From the NCBI RefSeq assembly GCF_030052815.1, contig NC_079498.1, positions 65,272,992-65,336,991 on the forward strand: a DNA stretch of 64,000 bases, read 5' to 3'. Below the pieces are notes generated by a model, which did no database searches, was not told where the DNA came from, and worked only from the letters and a program-made list of their open reading frames with translations. Below are positions 1 to 13,130 of this stretch, piece by piece. How positions within the stretch are numbered: the first letter of the stretch is position 1; each line of letters begins with the position of its first letter. The position numbers were made by a program, and so were the translations under genes. The DNA comes from Hevea brasiliensis (taxonomy: Eukaryota > Streptophyta > Magnoliopsida > Malpighiales > Euphorbiaceae).

Positions 1-1025
1 ATAGATTGACCAAATCTGCTCACTTTCTACTAGTGAGGATGGACTACACCTAGATAAATTGGCTAAACTGTACATTGATGAAATAGTGAGACTTCATGGA
101 GTGTCAATATCTATTGTGTCAGACAGAGATCCAAGGTTCACTTCTAGATTCTAGGGTAGTTTGCAAAATGCCCTAGGAACTAGATTGAACTTTAGTACTG
201 TATTCCATCCACAGACAGACGGCCAGTCTGAGAGGGTAATTCAGATCTTGGAGGATATGCAACGGGCTTATGTGATTGAGTTTGAAGGTAGTTGGGACAC
301 ACACTTGCCTTTGATTGAATTTGCTTACAATAATAGCTATCAATCAAGCATTGGGATGCCTCCATATGAAGCCTTGTATGGCAAGAAGTGCAGAACTCCT
401 TTGTGCTAGGATGAAGTGGGTGAAAGGAAACTGATTGGTCTGAAAATTATTCAACAAACAGAGGAGAAGATTAAGATTATCAGAGATAGACTCAAGGCTG
501 CATCAGATCGTCAGAAGTCCTATATTGATTTGAAAAGAAGAGATATTGAGTATGCAGTGGATGATAAGGTATTCCTTAAGGTTTTCTCTTAGAAGAAAAT
601 TATGAGATTTGCCAGAAAGGTGAAACTCAGTCCTCGCTTCATTGGACCATATGAGGTTCTAGAAAGAGTGGGTCCTTTGGCATATAGATTGGCACTACTT
701 CCAGAGTTAGAAAGGATACATAATGTCTTCCATGTGTCTATGTTGAGGAGGTACAGATCAGGCCCCTTTCACGTTCTACCAATAGAAGAGATTGAAGTGA
801 ATCCAAACCTCACTTATGAGGAAGAGCCCATAGAAATCTTAGCATATGAGGTGAAGCAACTGAGGAGCAAGCAGATGCCACTGGTCAAGGTGCTGTGGAA
901 CCATCATTCAGGCCAGGAGGCTACTTGAGAGCATGAGGAGGACATGAGAAGACAACACCCACAGCTATTCAGAGACTAAAACCAGGTAAAATTTTGGGAT
1001 GAAATTTATTTAAGGAGGGGAGAAT
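1..1025 (+). pseudogene. Ty3/gypsy (chromovirus) pol 3' part: integrase core end and chromodomain, decayed
   Basis: This is the 3' end of a gypsy polyprotein; the rest lies left of the window. Read forward it shows the middle of the integrase core (LTKSAHF, then [14 protein letters not shown] with the second catalytic Asp, then the [13 protein letters not shown] block with the catalytic Glu at about 200-240). The GPY/F region follows ([26 protein letters not shown], named here only by its start [13 protein letters not shown], about 620-700). A chromodomain-like tail follows (YEEEPIEILAYEVKQL, about 815-900). In-frame stops occur at 152-154, 407-409, 590-592 and 926-928. Each sits where the homologous copies in this window have Trp. 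The long open stretches are 161-409 and 602-928. It is inactive. The close match to the copy at 62728-63990 makes the assignment firm. Confidence 0.93.
1012..1025 (+). other. Polypurine tract of the leftmost gypsy element
   Basis: A purine run (AAGGAGGGGAGAAT) lies immediately before the TGTAACACCC start of the LTR. It would prime plus-strand cDNA. The same arrangement is seen at 54121-54133 and, reversed, at 34615-34627 and 62682-62694. Confidence 0.8.
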
Positions 1026-1834
1026 TGTAACACCCCCATATTAAGTAGTCTATACATTCTACTGTTCCGGTGACTAGAGTCTGTCCGGACAGTCAAAATG
1101 TGTAAAACCATATTTATGTCACCTAGAAAAGCCATAAATAAAAATTAATAGAAATTATATAAAGGTGAAATGGAAATAAGAAAAACAAAGCATAATCAGT
1201 TAAATAAGCCGAGGTCCCAGCGATGGGTGACCAAAACGGGAAGTGACTGCGAGCTCAGTTGCTACCCTAATTTCATGTGAGACCCTATGACACCTCAGGC
1301 CTAGGGATAATTGCGAAGATAATAGTATTGTGAAAACCACAGAAAAGAATTAAGAACAAATTCAAATAATTGAAACATAATTCAGGAAGTAACCTAGTAC
1401 CATTAGAAAAATTGATCAGACCGATAAGGGGCAATATGGTCAATTCACACTTAGAGGTGACTTTTAGCCTAGATGTCCATTAAAATGTGTAAAATTAAAA
1501 TATTGAAAAATATTTTTAAATTGAAGATGTATGGGGAAAGAGAAGAGAAAGAAATGAAAAAGTCACATGTAAATGAGATTTATGACATCATGGCGACCTC
1601 ATGTTGATCTAATTAAAATTTGAATTTTAATTATTAAACTGTTGAGATAATTACTAAGTTAAAAGACCAAAATTTCTTATAAAAAAATAAAAAAAATAAA
1701 TTTCTATCTTCTTCCTCAAGTGGGCCAATTCACTTTCTCTCTCTCATCCTCTCCATTTTTTTTCCATTTCTACTCTTAATTCAAGCTCAAATCTTCACTT
1801 TCTCTCCATAAAACTTTCACCAAATTAGTAGAAA
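1026..1834 (+). mobile_element. 3' LTR of the leftmost gypsy element, first part
   Basis: It starts TGTAACACCCCCATATTAAG right after the polypurine tract. It carries the LTR hallmarks shared by all copies here: CTGTTCCGGTGACTAGAG near the start, an AGCGATGGGTGACC block at about 1219, and a GGCAATATGGTCAATTCAC block at about 1430. It is interrupted at 1834 by a solo LTR and resumes at 5536. The segment just before the break (1790-1834) aligns with 16721-16770 of another LTR, which supports the continuity. Confidence 0.85.
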
Positions 1835-2524
1835 TGTGACACCCCTTACCCGACTACAGTGTAGCCGAGCAAGTTATGCCACTCAGTGTGCCGGAGCACT
1901 CTATTTTATCTTAATTCATTTTTATCATAGTTTTGAAAATAATTTGTGAAATATAATTCATTTATTGAAATTGTAATTTATTTGAGGTTCCGAAAATTTT
2001 ATAGAAAATCCGGCAGAGTACCGGCTAAAAATTGAGAAAACAGTTCTTCGGAACCTGTGAAAAACACTTCCTATGATCATATTCAATCATCTCAACTCCA
2101 ATTATCAGCAAAGTCTCAGAATAATTTCATCAATTTCATTTATTTCTCAATCATTGATCTCATAGTACTCATATACAATTCACATTTTGTATCACATCAA
2201 GTTACAACAATTTCTTAATGATTCCTCTATTTGTCATTTCACATCATCATTAGACTCAAATCATAAATAAATTCTCACATGTGATTTATAATCACAAACT
2301 ACAAGTACTTACATTAATACAAAATTATATTACATTTGTTCAAATACATATGATAAAATAAGAGTTTAATTACCAAATTTACAAAAATCTCAAAATACAA
2401 AATGGGACCTAGTGTCCTACCAATGCACTGTAGTTTGTGAGGTGACACGGACACTATGCAGAACTGTGAACTGCCTTACCGAATCTGTGGTCTACTGGGC
2501 CCTCTGTCCAAATCTTCAGTACCT

Positions 2525-2562
2525 ACGCGTTGCAAAAGCGACGCGCTAAGCATAAAGCTTAG
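2525..2562 (-). other. Tandem hairpin module in type B LTR (reverse copy)
   Basis: Read on the minus strand, hairpin 1 pairs CTAAGC with GCTTAG (2562-2557 with 2551-2546). Hairpin 2 pairs CGCGT.GC with GC.ACGCG around a TTTT loop (2545-2538 with 2533-2525). This is one of eleven equivalent copies in the window. Confidence 0.6.
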
Positions 2563-2966
2563 TGGTGCCAATAATACAAGAAAATATAATATGCAAATAA
2601 AAATAATAATTTCCTTGCTATTGTGTTCATAAGAAATGAATAATTACTAACTTATTGTTTAGTCGAGGGCTAATCATGTTTTATGATATTAACTTCTTCA
2701 TGCATTTTGTTAATTATTTTCTTCATGATCTTGAACTTCTTTGTATTTTTGTAATCATTCCTGATACTTAATTTTCGTATTTTCTTTAATAATTAGTTCA
2801 ATCACAGTTATACTTTTCCATGCCCAAGTAACCTATCTTTGGGCGATTGGATGGATAACAGTCGTTAACCTGGACACCGCGGTGCCTCGGGCCGTCATAC
2901 TATGGGACGCAGAACGTCAACCATGTATGCAGTCAGTATGGCTAAAAAGCCATGATATCACATAAT

Positions 2967-3045
2967 CGGGCATAAAAGCCATGCATACGGGCATAAAAGC
3001 CATGAATACGGGCATAAAAGCCATGAATACAGGCATAAAGCCTTT
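2967..3045 (+). repeat. 21-bp tandem repeat, about 4 copies, within the solo LTR
   Basis: Units of about 21 bp based on CGGGCATAAAAGCCATGAAT begin at 2967, 2988, 3009 and 3030. A shortened version of the same motif is seen in another LTR at about 36083-36115, so it is an LTR-internal minisatellite that differs in copy number between copies. Confidence 0.8.
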
Positions 3046-5540
3046 CGCAGTACTGGTAAAGCAATACCCTATTGGCATGCCAAACTATCCAAACCAATCA
3101 CATTAGGCCTACTAGGGCATTTTGCATTTTTAAGTTTCACATTTTTTTGAATTTCAAGTTTTCGTGTCACTATTCATTTTATTAGTCAACTAAAATGTTG
3201 ACTTTTGCATAAACAATAGGTACATTGGTTTTAGTACTCCCAACATACCACATGTTGTATTCAAAACTTGTTGGTTTTGGTCACTTTCTCAAAGTTTAGG
3301 TCATTTTGGCAAAATTGCCAATTTTTGGTTTTGGTGTCACTATTCACCTCATTGGTCAACAAAAATGTTGACTTTTGGATAGAAAATAGGTGTATTGGTT
3401 TTAACACCTCAAACATACCACATTTTGTATTTCAAACTTGTTGGTATTGGTTGCCAATACCATTTTTAAGCTTAATGCTAATTGAGCAAAATTTTCAGTT
3501 TTCATGCTTCATTTTTACTGTTCCATTTGTTATTTTTACAGTGGGAATTTGAGGAAATGGTAAACATGAAAGTTGTTCCTTATTTTGTCTAGTTGAATTT
3601 CCTTTTTTGAATCACTCCATTTGGAGTTTTGTAGCTCAAGTTATGGCCAAAATAAGTTTACTGTTCACATGCAATTATTCATCTTTGAGATTTTGGAGTG
3701 CAGCAGATTTTTGGTCCAACTTTGGTCAGTAATTTGATCAAGTTAAGTTCATAATTTGGTCTAACTTTCTTCATATGAAATGTTCTACTATGCCTTAGGT
3801 TTCCATCGGTTCAAGAATCGCCTAAATCCGAGTTTTCTAGAGAGAGTTATAGCCATCCAAACATTACTGTTCAAATGTAAATCTGCAGAGTTGCAGGTTT
3901 GATAACTCAACTTTGTTCAATAATTTCAATGGGTTAATGGCATAATTTGGGGTAGGTTTCTTCATGAAAGTTGTTTGTATATATCCTATCTTGTTGCTGT
4001 AAAAATTTCAGGTCAATTTGACCACTCTACAGTGAGTTATGGCCAAATGAACAGTTACTATTCATTTGGACATTCTGCAGGGGCTGTTTGCAGGGTATCC
4101 GGATTGGGGCTAAGTTTTGGTCCTCTTGCTTTGATATTTTGGGCATGGTTTCTTCAGAAAAAATGTGCCATTATAAGCCTAGTTTCATGTCCAATTGGCC
4201 AAACATCAATTGGACCTACACAGCCAAAGTTATGGCAGTGCAAGTGGACTGAATTTTCAGTCCCTCTGCTGCTGTCCTAGGGCAGCCTACAACTTCACTT
4301 TGCAATCCTATTTTTCAGTCCATAATATGGTCAACTTACCTAAAATGGTCACTAATTGACCATTAAAATGTGCTCTAACAATTTCATAAGCCAAATCAAT
4401 TTTTCACTTCTCAAAACCCTAATGTCCAATTCAATTTGCCCATAAACCTCAATTAGCACACTAGTTCAACATCCATGCATATTCATACCTTAAACATCAT
4501 TTCTATCCACTCTAAATTCATTAAAACAATCAAACTCATCCTTCCTTAGGGCTGCCAAAAATTCAAGGGATGCATACACTTAACTTTTATTCATTTAATT
4601 TACAATTTCTCACTTATTTCAAGCTTCTAACATGGAATCAAGGAAGTATATATATAAGTAGGCACTAACCTCACTTTAACCTCTTGTAGGGCAGATTTCT
4701 CCAAACTAAAACTTCACTTTCCTTCACTTTCTAGGCTGCCAAACACTTCCCAAGAGGTAGAGACAAGCTTTTAGTGAAGGGACTTAGGGTTTTATAGTGC
4801 AAATTCATGGGAAAATGGAAGTAATTAAAGAAAACTTCCTTGGAGGGTTATGGAGGAGAGGATCACGTTTTGAAGAAGAAGATGGCTGCTTGTTTTTGGT
4901 CTTCCTTGGTCTTTATTTATCTCTTTTATTAATTAGTCAAATGGTTACTTAATTGTGATTGGTTATGGCTTTTAAATGACATCATCAAGATGTCATAAAT
5001 TGCTTTTTATTTTATTTTCCTTTTCTTTTATCCACTACTCATTTCTAATTTCATTTTTAGTAATGTTTATTCATATTTTATATCATATTAATTATTTACT
5101 TAACTGGACAAGTCGGCCAAAAATCACCTCTGAAGGCGAAATGACCAAAATGCCCTCCGTTTGGCTTAACGGGTCAAAATTGTCTGTACCGATTGAAAAA
5201 TTTTTCTAAATATTTTCTTGGCATTCTAATACCATAGGAACCTCAATGACCCTTCTCTGGAGTCCCAAAAATTATTTTATAATTTTCCCACAGTCTAGGG
5301 CTCCTCGTTGCGAAGCGCAACTTACCTCACAGTTACCCATCGCTTGGGCACCGGCTCTTTTGACTTAACTGTATTTTATTTCTAAAATTTTTACTAAATT
5401 TTTCTCATTAATATTTGAGTTAATTATGATCCCTCACTTTGATTTGAATATTTTTCCGGACGTTCTAGCTGTCCGGACCGACACCGGTCACCGGAACAGT
5501 AGACTGTACGGAGTTGCTACGGGGAGGGTGTTACAAGAAA

Positions 5541-6970
5541 ATCTTAAGTTAGGCCTTGATAAGAAGATTTGAAGAGAGAATTTCAAGAAATAAGTGGAGG
5601 TTAATAGGATTGAAAAACTCCACATAAGGTAAGTTTCTCTCTACATTTAAATTGGTTTATATTTGTAGAAATAAGGTGGAACAACTAGAAATTTGCTTAA
5701 GAATTGAAAAATTTTGCATGTTGGGGGAGAGATGAAAATTTGGCCAGCTTGTGAGGGTGAAGGATTTGATGAGTTGATTTAAATTAAACATGTTTTATGA
5801 TGTTTTATGATTTGTTGGACATGATTAGTGAAGTGAATTTGTATGAATTGTAGCAATTGAAAATTTAGAGTTTATAGTTATTAGGGTTTTGAATGAAATT
5901 AGGGATTTGTGAGAATTGATGACCAATTGGTATTGTTGATGCTCAATTTGGTCAATTAGGGTGCTTATAAGTACAATTTGATAATTGAAATTGAAATGAG
6001 TTGTTAATGTGGTGTTATTGAAATCTAGTAGCTTGACCTTTGTCCACTTAAAAGGCTATAAGTTGAATTATGTTGCTCCAATTGATGTGAGGCCAATTGG
6101 AGATGAAAATAGGGTCATAATGCAACATTTTTCATGCAGAAACCTTGCCTCAAAACTGAACCCAAGTTGACCTAAAGTCTACTTGAATCGGTAATTAGTA
6201 CCCTGTTCCTAGGCAGAATTAACCAAATGAACAGTACATGTTCAAATGGTCATAACTTTGTGTAGAGAGGTCCAAATGACCTGATTTTTTAACCATTGAA
6301 AATCTTAGACATAGTAGAACAACTTTGATGAAGAATAGAAACCCAAATTCTAACCATAACCTAGTCAAATTGCTAACCAAAATTTAGTCACCAAAACTAC
6401 TAGAACCAAAAACTTGCCATGAAAAACTGGAATTGACCAATTCGGCCAGTTATGGTAAAAATGCCATAACTTGATTTAAAAATCTTCAAATAGAGTGATT
6501 CAAAAAGAGAATTAAACTAGACACATTAAGGAACAACTTTGATGAAGAAAGTTTAGCCAAATTTTCACTGTAGATTGGTCCAATGGAATAGTAAACATTG
6601 GTTAACAAATCTAAAATTTTAGGATTAATTCTAATAGGCATTGAATTTCAATTGGCAACCAATGCCAATAAAATTGTGACCCAAAATGTGGTATGACCAT
6701 GTGTTTAGAAATGGTATACCTATTAATTATGAAAAAGTTAATATTTTGAGTGAATAGTAATGTGAATAGTAACCACAATAGCATCAAATGCAAAGAACTC
6801 AACACTTATAAGAATGCATAAGTAAAATTAAGTATTTAAAATTTAATTTATTGGATTAATTAGTAAAAATGACATGGGTGGATATTGAAATACTTTAACT
6901 ATGTGTTTTAGTTGGTAAGGAGCTATCCAAGGAACAAGGAAAGGATGGATCAAGTCAAAACTAATTAAAG
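5541..6970 (+). mobile_element. 3' LTR of the leftmost gypsy element, second part
   Basis: This resumes the LTR after the AGAAA target duplication. It runs through blocks shared with the LTR at 16018-20808: GGCCATTATAACTT-like and 'unaccompanied' AACTCCAATTG segments, and the stretch around 6890-6960 that matches 19045-19110. The expected LTR 3' end is missing. The match fades at about 6970, where a different repeat begins, so the boundary is approximate. Confidence 0.65.
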
Positions 6971-8029
6971 CTTAGGACTGCTACTGGAGCCTTGGGTTTC
7001 AGCTGCTGAACCTTGGAACGTCAGGTGCCCATTTTGGGCAGTAACCACTGTGGCTATTAAAGCTTAGGACTTCGACAGACAAACTTAGAAAATTTTTAGA
7101 TTTTGAGAGAAAATGCAAGCTTCGGCTGCTAAACTTTTGGCTTTTGGTAGTCGAACCTAGGAATTTCAAAAATTCTTAAGTAAAAAACTTGCAGATCCCT
7201 CCTTCCATCAACACCCAAACTCCTTCCAAAGTTCCAAAACTCAACTCAAACATATATACACATCTCTAGGGCCTATAACAACTAAAAAACATGCTTAATA
7301 CCCATACATTCATCAAAACTCAAATCCTAGGTTTCCCGCAAACCCAACATGCGTAAACTTCATCAAAACTTAACTTAAAATAACTTTTTATGAAATTAAA
7401 GCTTTAAAAAACCTAATTCCTCATCAACTCTCTTAGATCTACTTATAGATCAAGAAGAAAAGAAGGTTACCTCTTTTCTTGAGAATTGGAGGCAGGAGAA
7501 TCAAAATTTCAAAACTTGAATATACTCTTTCACACTTCTAAATGGAAGAATCAACCTCCAGATCTTCAAATACCCAAGAAGATCTCTTCAAAGAGATCCT
7601 TGTGTGCCCTAGTGGTTGAGAGAGAGAGGAAAGAAAGAAACCCAAGTGTTTTGGGAAGGAAATGAACTGATATCACTTTTATATCCTCTCTGTTGAAGGA
7701 CTTTCAGCTATCGAAAGTTTAACTTTTTGCTGCTGGAGTCGATTCTGCCAAATGGGCATTAGGACCAAAAAGTGACTTTGGCTGTCCAAAGTCTGTCTTT
7801 TAGCTGCCAAAGTTCCTTTTACCCAAAACAACTTCTTTAAAACTTTTAAGAAACAAAACCTTTAAAACATTTTTTTTCATTCTAAAATACATTTTGATCA
7901 TTTTAAACACACATACATGATCATATTCTCATTTCTTATTGCCACTCTCTTGTTAGTGAAGTCTCACTCTTCACTAGAATATTCTGTCAAGGACAGATAT
8001 TTTGACATCAAAAAAGGTTGGGCGTTACA
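6971..8029 (-). mobile_element. Fragment of a third LTR-like repeat, reverse orientation
   Basis: The right end reads ...GGTTGGGCGTTACA, the reverse complement of TGTAACGCCCAACC, a plausible LTR start. The sequence holds scattered 'GGCTGCTGAACCTT' and 'GCTGCCAAAGTTC' type motifs that none of the other LTRs here share, so it is a separate family. The left end is truncated and no target duplication was found. A direct repeat of TTAAAGCTTAGGACT occurs near 6966 and 7057. Classification as an LTR rests mainly on the terminal motif. Confidence 0.45.
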
Positions 8030-9050
8030 ACTTTTGTGGTGATTAAGTTAATTAAAACTCATTATATTCTTTGATTAATTATTAGATCCACATAGAATTC
8101 CAGCCTATCTTTTAGATCAAGAATCCTAAGTTCAAAATCTAGTTATTCCAATATTAATCTTCAACTTTCAATCCTTTAATGAATATCTAGAATCAATACT
8201 AAGTGGGCACCAATACATAGCATGCATTAAAAACACAAGAGATTGAATTAAAGAACAAAATACCCAATATATTAAATAAAATAAAATCAAATCTATAACT
8301 GAATTGAAGATGTTATATCCCTAACTCTAGGATAAAGGAACAACTCACACATGGTGAGTTTTACAATCAAGTTTGTAAAATAATAAAGATGAAAGACATG
8401 AGAAGAAATAAAATAAAAGAACTCAGATGAGAATTACAATCTTGGACTTTTGGAACTTTAGTTGAAAATCCCTTCTGAAAGCCTTGCAGATTTGTTTCTC
8501 CTTTTACCTCCCTTGAAGTTAATTTACTCTCTTGAATGTAAATTCGTTCTCTTCCCTTAATTCTTGACTTATTATATTTATATCTAGTGTAAAAACCCTT
8601 ATTTCAGAGTCCTAAAAGCCTTAAAAGTCCATCCGAGTCAAGTTAAAAGGAAGAATAGTCGAGTTAGAATTGCTGTTTTGGGACATTACATGGGCCGTGT
8701 AGTGTTACATGAGGTACCCTGTGTAATTTTCTATAGCTTTGTTATTCAAGTTTTCTTCTATTCAGAAGGTTGCATGGGGTTCAAAAAATTACACGGGGTA
8801 GGTTGCACAGCCTATGTAATTCTTCTGGCCTTCCATTCTTAACATTTTTTACCTCTAGATCTCTTATTTGGCTCAAGAACTGCATAAAAATACTTGATAA
8901 AATATAAAAATCAAATAATTAGGTTGGATTAACAAGTTTTCTAAAATATTATGAAAAACACTTAGAAATAAACATGAAAAGAGAATAAATGCTAAGAAAA
9001 TGCAATGAATATTAATCCTAAATGTCAATATAATTTGACTTCATCAATTA
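8030..9050. repeat. Unclassified repeat-like AT-rich DNA
   Basis: No coding frame or terminal structure was recognised. The segment holds CACGGGGTAGG, TACATGGGCCGTGTAG and GTGTAATT type motifs (about 8690-8820) of a kind often met in the non-coding parts of plant Tat/Athila-like gypsy elements. That resemblance is from memory and weak. The right limit is set by the start of the MULE-side sequence. Confidence 0.3.
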
Positions 9051-9479
9051 ATGCCTGACGTTCTTGATAGTTCCGTTCTTATTGCATTAATGGAAATAGA
9101 TTGTTGTCATTATGTCATCTTGGGTCAATGGGATATCAAAATTCATCTTTAAGTGCCCAATAATGACCTATAGATCGAAATATATTAGTCGACGTGTAAT
9201 ATAGAGACATATTATAAATCTAATCAATCAAATTAGTAAAATTAAAATTACATTTTTAACACAAACATCCAAAGCAATAATAAAATGATAGTCACAATTG
9301 ATTAAAACTAACATTAACATAATAAATGGAAAGCTAGCATTTATCATGACCATCTACCAAAAGATGGCAAGCATAATGGTAAAAACCTTAGAAAGTCACC
9401 ATCACTACTATCAAGCAAAAAATCTAAGATATTAGGTTATCGACTTGTGCGAAATAACTTGTTTGTGTTTTATATTGCT

Positions 9480-9890
9480 CATGATATTATTCTAATCATT
9501 TCTTCATTTCATCAATTTCTAGTTTCAATTATTGTTTTACTCTAGCAACATTTTCATTCATTGCCCAAGTCAATAGTGCATATAACACCTTTGGAACTGA
9601 AATTTCATGATATTTGTAAGAAGCTTCAAGCTCACACCTGACTTCCCATAGTCTTGTCCATTCGGGTTCTTTAGATATTTTTCATGAACCAAATTCATCC
9701 AAACTCATACTATATTTACCTTCAAAGATATGACCCACTTTCCTTAGTAGCAACCCGTAATAATTTTTAACATTAGCAAACACTCTTTTCTTACCATACC
9801 ATGTTACACCATTAGTATCTAAGTACAATATATTGTTATGGCAATAGGTTCTTTACCCATAGAGCTACATGCCATCGCATATAGTCTATT
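9480..9890 (-). pseudogene. Unrecognised minus-strand coding remnant
   Basis: Read on the minus strand this stretch gives a fairly continuous peptide, including NGVTWYGKKRVFANVKNYYG and, a little further on, KEPEWTRLWEVRCELEASYK. It is too long and too normal in composition to look random, but it has internal stops and I know no family for it. It lies downstream of the MULE transposase remnant in the same orientation. It could be a second gene of that transposon or an unrelated repeat gene. Confidence 0.3.
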
Positions 9891-10033
9891 TTTATGTAAA
9901 ATGTTTCTTGCTATAAAAATAATATATTGCATAATAAGAATAATTTAAGTAGTCATAGAAGTAAGTCAAATTATACCCATGTCATATTAAAGTGCTAAAA
10001 AAGTGATCAATAAACTGAGTTTTGGAAGTTTTA

Positions 10034-10675
10034 TTATGCATAACATATAAATAGCCAATCCATTATGAAGAGTTGAGGAAGTAATGGTGTTTGGACACTT
10101 TTTCTTATTATGCCTGGGTTGCTTACAAATACTACAATGCTAACTACTCCCTGGTTCTCGGATATACATTTCATTCCTGATGTAAGTTGATTTTGGCCTC
10201 CCTTTTTTCCTTTGCATTTCCATATTTGGAATAACCATTGGACCATTAAATTGTGACCAATAGGATTCGTGTGCTAATGGTTGGAAAAAAATTACGTAAC
10301 ATCTTAATACTTTTTCCAATTTGTAGCAGTAATCAACAAATTGCCAAAAATCAACATGTAGATGTTGGCATACAGCAATAGTGTGTGTACATAGCATTTT
10401 AGTCCCTTGAAATGTCCCACACTAGCATTCTTTCTTTGTAAGATTGACAATATGAGTATTGCCACCTTTCCTCTGAAGTGGATCATATATAGTTAGGATC
10501 AAATAAAGGCCTGTACAACTATTAAATTTTGTTACCCTATGTCCATTTGCTTTAATGGCACATGCCCTCACTTCCTTGATGCAAGCTGGCATGTATGTAA
10601 AAGTTCCTATTCATTAAGTATCTTTCTTTCATCAAAATACTTGAGTAGTCTAGTAAAGGTGTGTTGAACGATACA
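10034..10675 (-). pseudogene. MULE (MuDR-like) transposase, C-terminal part: SWIM finger and zinc knuckle
   Basis: This is the 3' end of the transposase gene broken at 10671-13994. On the minus strand it begins right after the target duplication with QHTFTRLLKYFDERK. It then gives the SWIM zinc finger as CxCGxF...CTHTIAVCQHL (about 10440-10370, across a frame change), and next a CCHC knuckle of the form C-x2-C-x3-GH-x4-C (about 10150-10090). SWIM plus knuckle after a DDE domain is the usual order in plant MULE transposases. Several stops and at least two frame changes are present. Which bases end the gene is unclear; 10034 is the last stop of the readable frame. Confidence 0.8.
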
Positions 10676-13040
10676 GGAAACATCCCGAACTTCTGAGCTT
10701 TGAATAGTACTATTTTCAATCAGTGAATAGTACTATTTAAAGCTGGTTTGAGGACTAAAAATAAGATGAAAATAATTTGAAATAAGCAAAATAAAAATCA
10801 AAGTGATCATCGGGTCACGGACTTAATCGATATTACTGAAAAAGATTGACTATAACTCAATGAGGGGTATTTTGGTCAATTCACTCCCGGAGTTGATTTT
10901 TGACCTAAATGTTAATTAAATTGAGTGAGATTAAAATATTAAAAATGATTTAAAAATATGAAAGTTGTATGGAAATTTAAAAGGATATGAAGGGAATTAA
11001 TAGAATTGTTAAAAATTATAATAATTAAAATTATATTGAATTAATTTATATAGAGATATTATATATCTATAAGACAAAATAAATAAATGCAAACTTATCT
11101 TCTCCCTTCTTCTCCTTCTTGGCTGGCTACCTCTTCCCACTGTTCTTCCACCATTGTTCTTCATACCAAGCTCCAAATCCTTAGCTTCTTCCCATATTTT
11201 CCCTAACCCCAAACACAAAAACTTATTATTTCAACTTGATTGGAAGATTGGTAACAAAAAGAAGCAAGAAAATTGAAGATTTGGAAAGCTAGAAAGTTGG
11301 TCAAGTGAGGTTAGTGCAAATTCTAGCCTTCTTCCTTCTTTAATTCTTAAAACTAAGTTGAATTGAGATGCAATTTCAAGGGAAATGATGTAATTGATGC
11401 ATGAATGGAAGGTCAAAATTTCGGGCAGCCTAGGTGACTCAGGGATTTTGTGTGTTTGATGAAATTGAACATGCCTATTAGTGCTACTTGATGTGTATAC
11501 ATGAATTGTAGTGGAAGTTTGTATGATTTGCATTAATTGGGGAAGATGACCAATTAGGGTTTGAAAAAATTGAAGGTTTTGGTGGTATGATGTATAATTA
11601 ATGTTCTTGAGGTCAAATAGTGACCAACTAATTTGCATTGAATGAGGATTGATGATGGTTTGGTGAGAGAGTTAACGAAAAGGACAATGAGCATGTGGTT
11701 GTGAATATGGATAGATTGTGTCTAGTGTGTTTGAATTACTATGAGTTGAGCTACATAGCTCCAATTGGTGTGAAACTAATTGAAGATGAAACCTAAGACA
11801 CAATGCTATAATTTTCATGAGGAGAGCTTGCCCAAAAAATGGCCATAAGTTAACCTAATTAAGCCTTGAATCCGGAATGGCAATTCTGGACTGGGGCAGA
11901 ATTGATCATATGCACAGTATTTAGAAAATTTAGCATAACTCACTCTAGGAAACTCCAATTGACCTAATTCTTGAACCTATGAAAACCTGAGACATGGGAG
12001 AACATTTGATATGAAGAACTTAGAGACAATTAAGAACCTAACCTAACTAAATTTCTAGACAAATTTAGTCCATAAAACTTGTCCTGGTTCTGGACTAAAC
12101 CTAAAATCCTGAACATTTTAATTATCCGACCAGTTGTGGAAAAATTGCCATAACTCAAGCTACAACATTGAAAATGAGGTAGTTCCAAAGCTAAAATTTC
12201 CATAAGATATAGAATTAAAACTTTTCTCTTTTGACCTAAACCCAGATCTTAAGGAAACTTAGGGAAATTGTTAGAACAAGTTAGAAATGACAATGCTGGA
12301 ATTTCTGAAATCTAGCAAATTGGCCTCATGACCTTTGAATGGTTATCAGGTCATAACTTTCTCTAGAAAACTCCAATTGAAGTGATTCAAAAAGATTTGG
12401 AAACCTAAGACAAAGTCCTAAAACTTTGTGTAGGGGCTTGAAGTCAATTCTAAGCCTAAGGTGCTCGGATAATAGTTGCAAAATTTGGCGAAATTCTGGA
12501 AAATAAGGAAAGAGCAGGGTTTAGTACCCTGGAACAACACTTAGTAATTTGACTATAACTAGAGCTACAAAATTTAAAATTGAATGATTGAAAAAGGGAA
12601 TTAAAGTTAAAACATAGGGGAACAACTTTCATGAAGAAAGTGAGGCCCAACTAATTTTACATCTTGGCCAAATTTCTAGGGAAAGTTAAAATATCAATTC
12701 TGGAAATTTATGAAACTTTCATAAATGACTTGAAATGTGATAAGAACTTGACATAAATGGATTAATGATCACATGAACCACATGATTAGGTGATTGGGTC
12801 TCATATTCTTACTATGAATAGAGTACTAATGCTATGAAGCATGAAGAACACATGTGATAAAATATTAAGATTTATGAACACTAATGATACAAATTTTCCT
12901 TGTATGCCTAGACATTAGTGTACGGGTTGGATCGATTGGCATGCCAATTAGGGATCACAGATGCAATACTGCCCATGGCTTTTGAGCTTACTTCATGGAT
13001 GATCATTGATAGACAATGTATGTCTGATATAGTTATTCTT

Positions 13041-13130
13041 CTAGCTTTATGCCTGCCCGCTGGCTTTATGCCTGACTTGTTTTACTAGCTGTTATGCCTG
13101 CCCGCTGGCTTTATGCCTGACAGATGTATG
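13041..13130 (+). repeat. 44-bp tandem duplication within the solo LTR
   Basis: Two units begin at 13041 and 13085 with CTAGCT. Each contains two copies of TTTATGCCTG / TTATGCCTG. This is the same region of the LTR that carries the 21-bp array at 2967-3045 in another copy. Confidence 0.65.

Larger units (their letters stand above)
1835..5535 (-). mobile_element. Solo LTR, type B, reverse orientation, 3.7 kb
   Basis: It starts with TGTGACACCCCTTACCCG, the reverse complement of a type B LTR 3' end. It finishes ...GGGAGGGTGTTACA, the reverse complement of the TGTAACACCC start. The 5-bp target duplication AGAAA lies at 1830-1834 and 5536-5540. No internal retrotransposon sequence lies between the ends, so this is a solo LTR left by LTR-LTR recombination. 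Open frames inside it (for example 3268-3552 and 3975-4280) have no recognisable domain and I do not treat them as genes. Confidence 0.92.

Noticed and set aside
2967..3045. CRISPR-like array
   Set aside because: The 21-bp units are directly adjacent with no unique spacers, and the host is a plant. It is an LTR minisatellite.
3268..4280. Open frames of 94 and 101 codons inside the solo LTR
   Set aside because: They are hydrophobic, low-complexity readings of LTR DNA with no domain, and the equivalent frames are broken in sister LTRs.
11231..11638. 135-codon minus-strand frame
   Set aside because: It lies within a forward solo LTR, has no recognisable motif, and is open by chance in AT-rich DNA.
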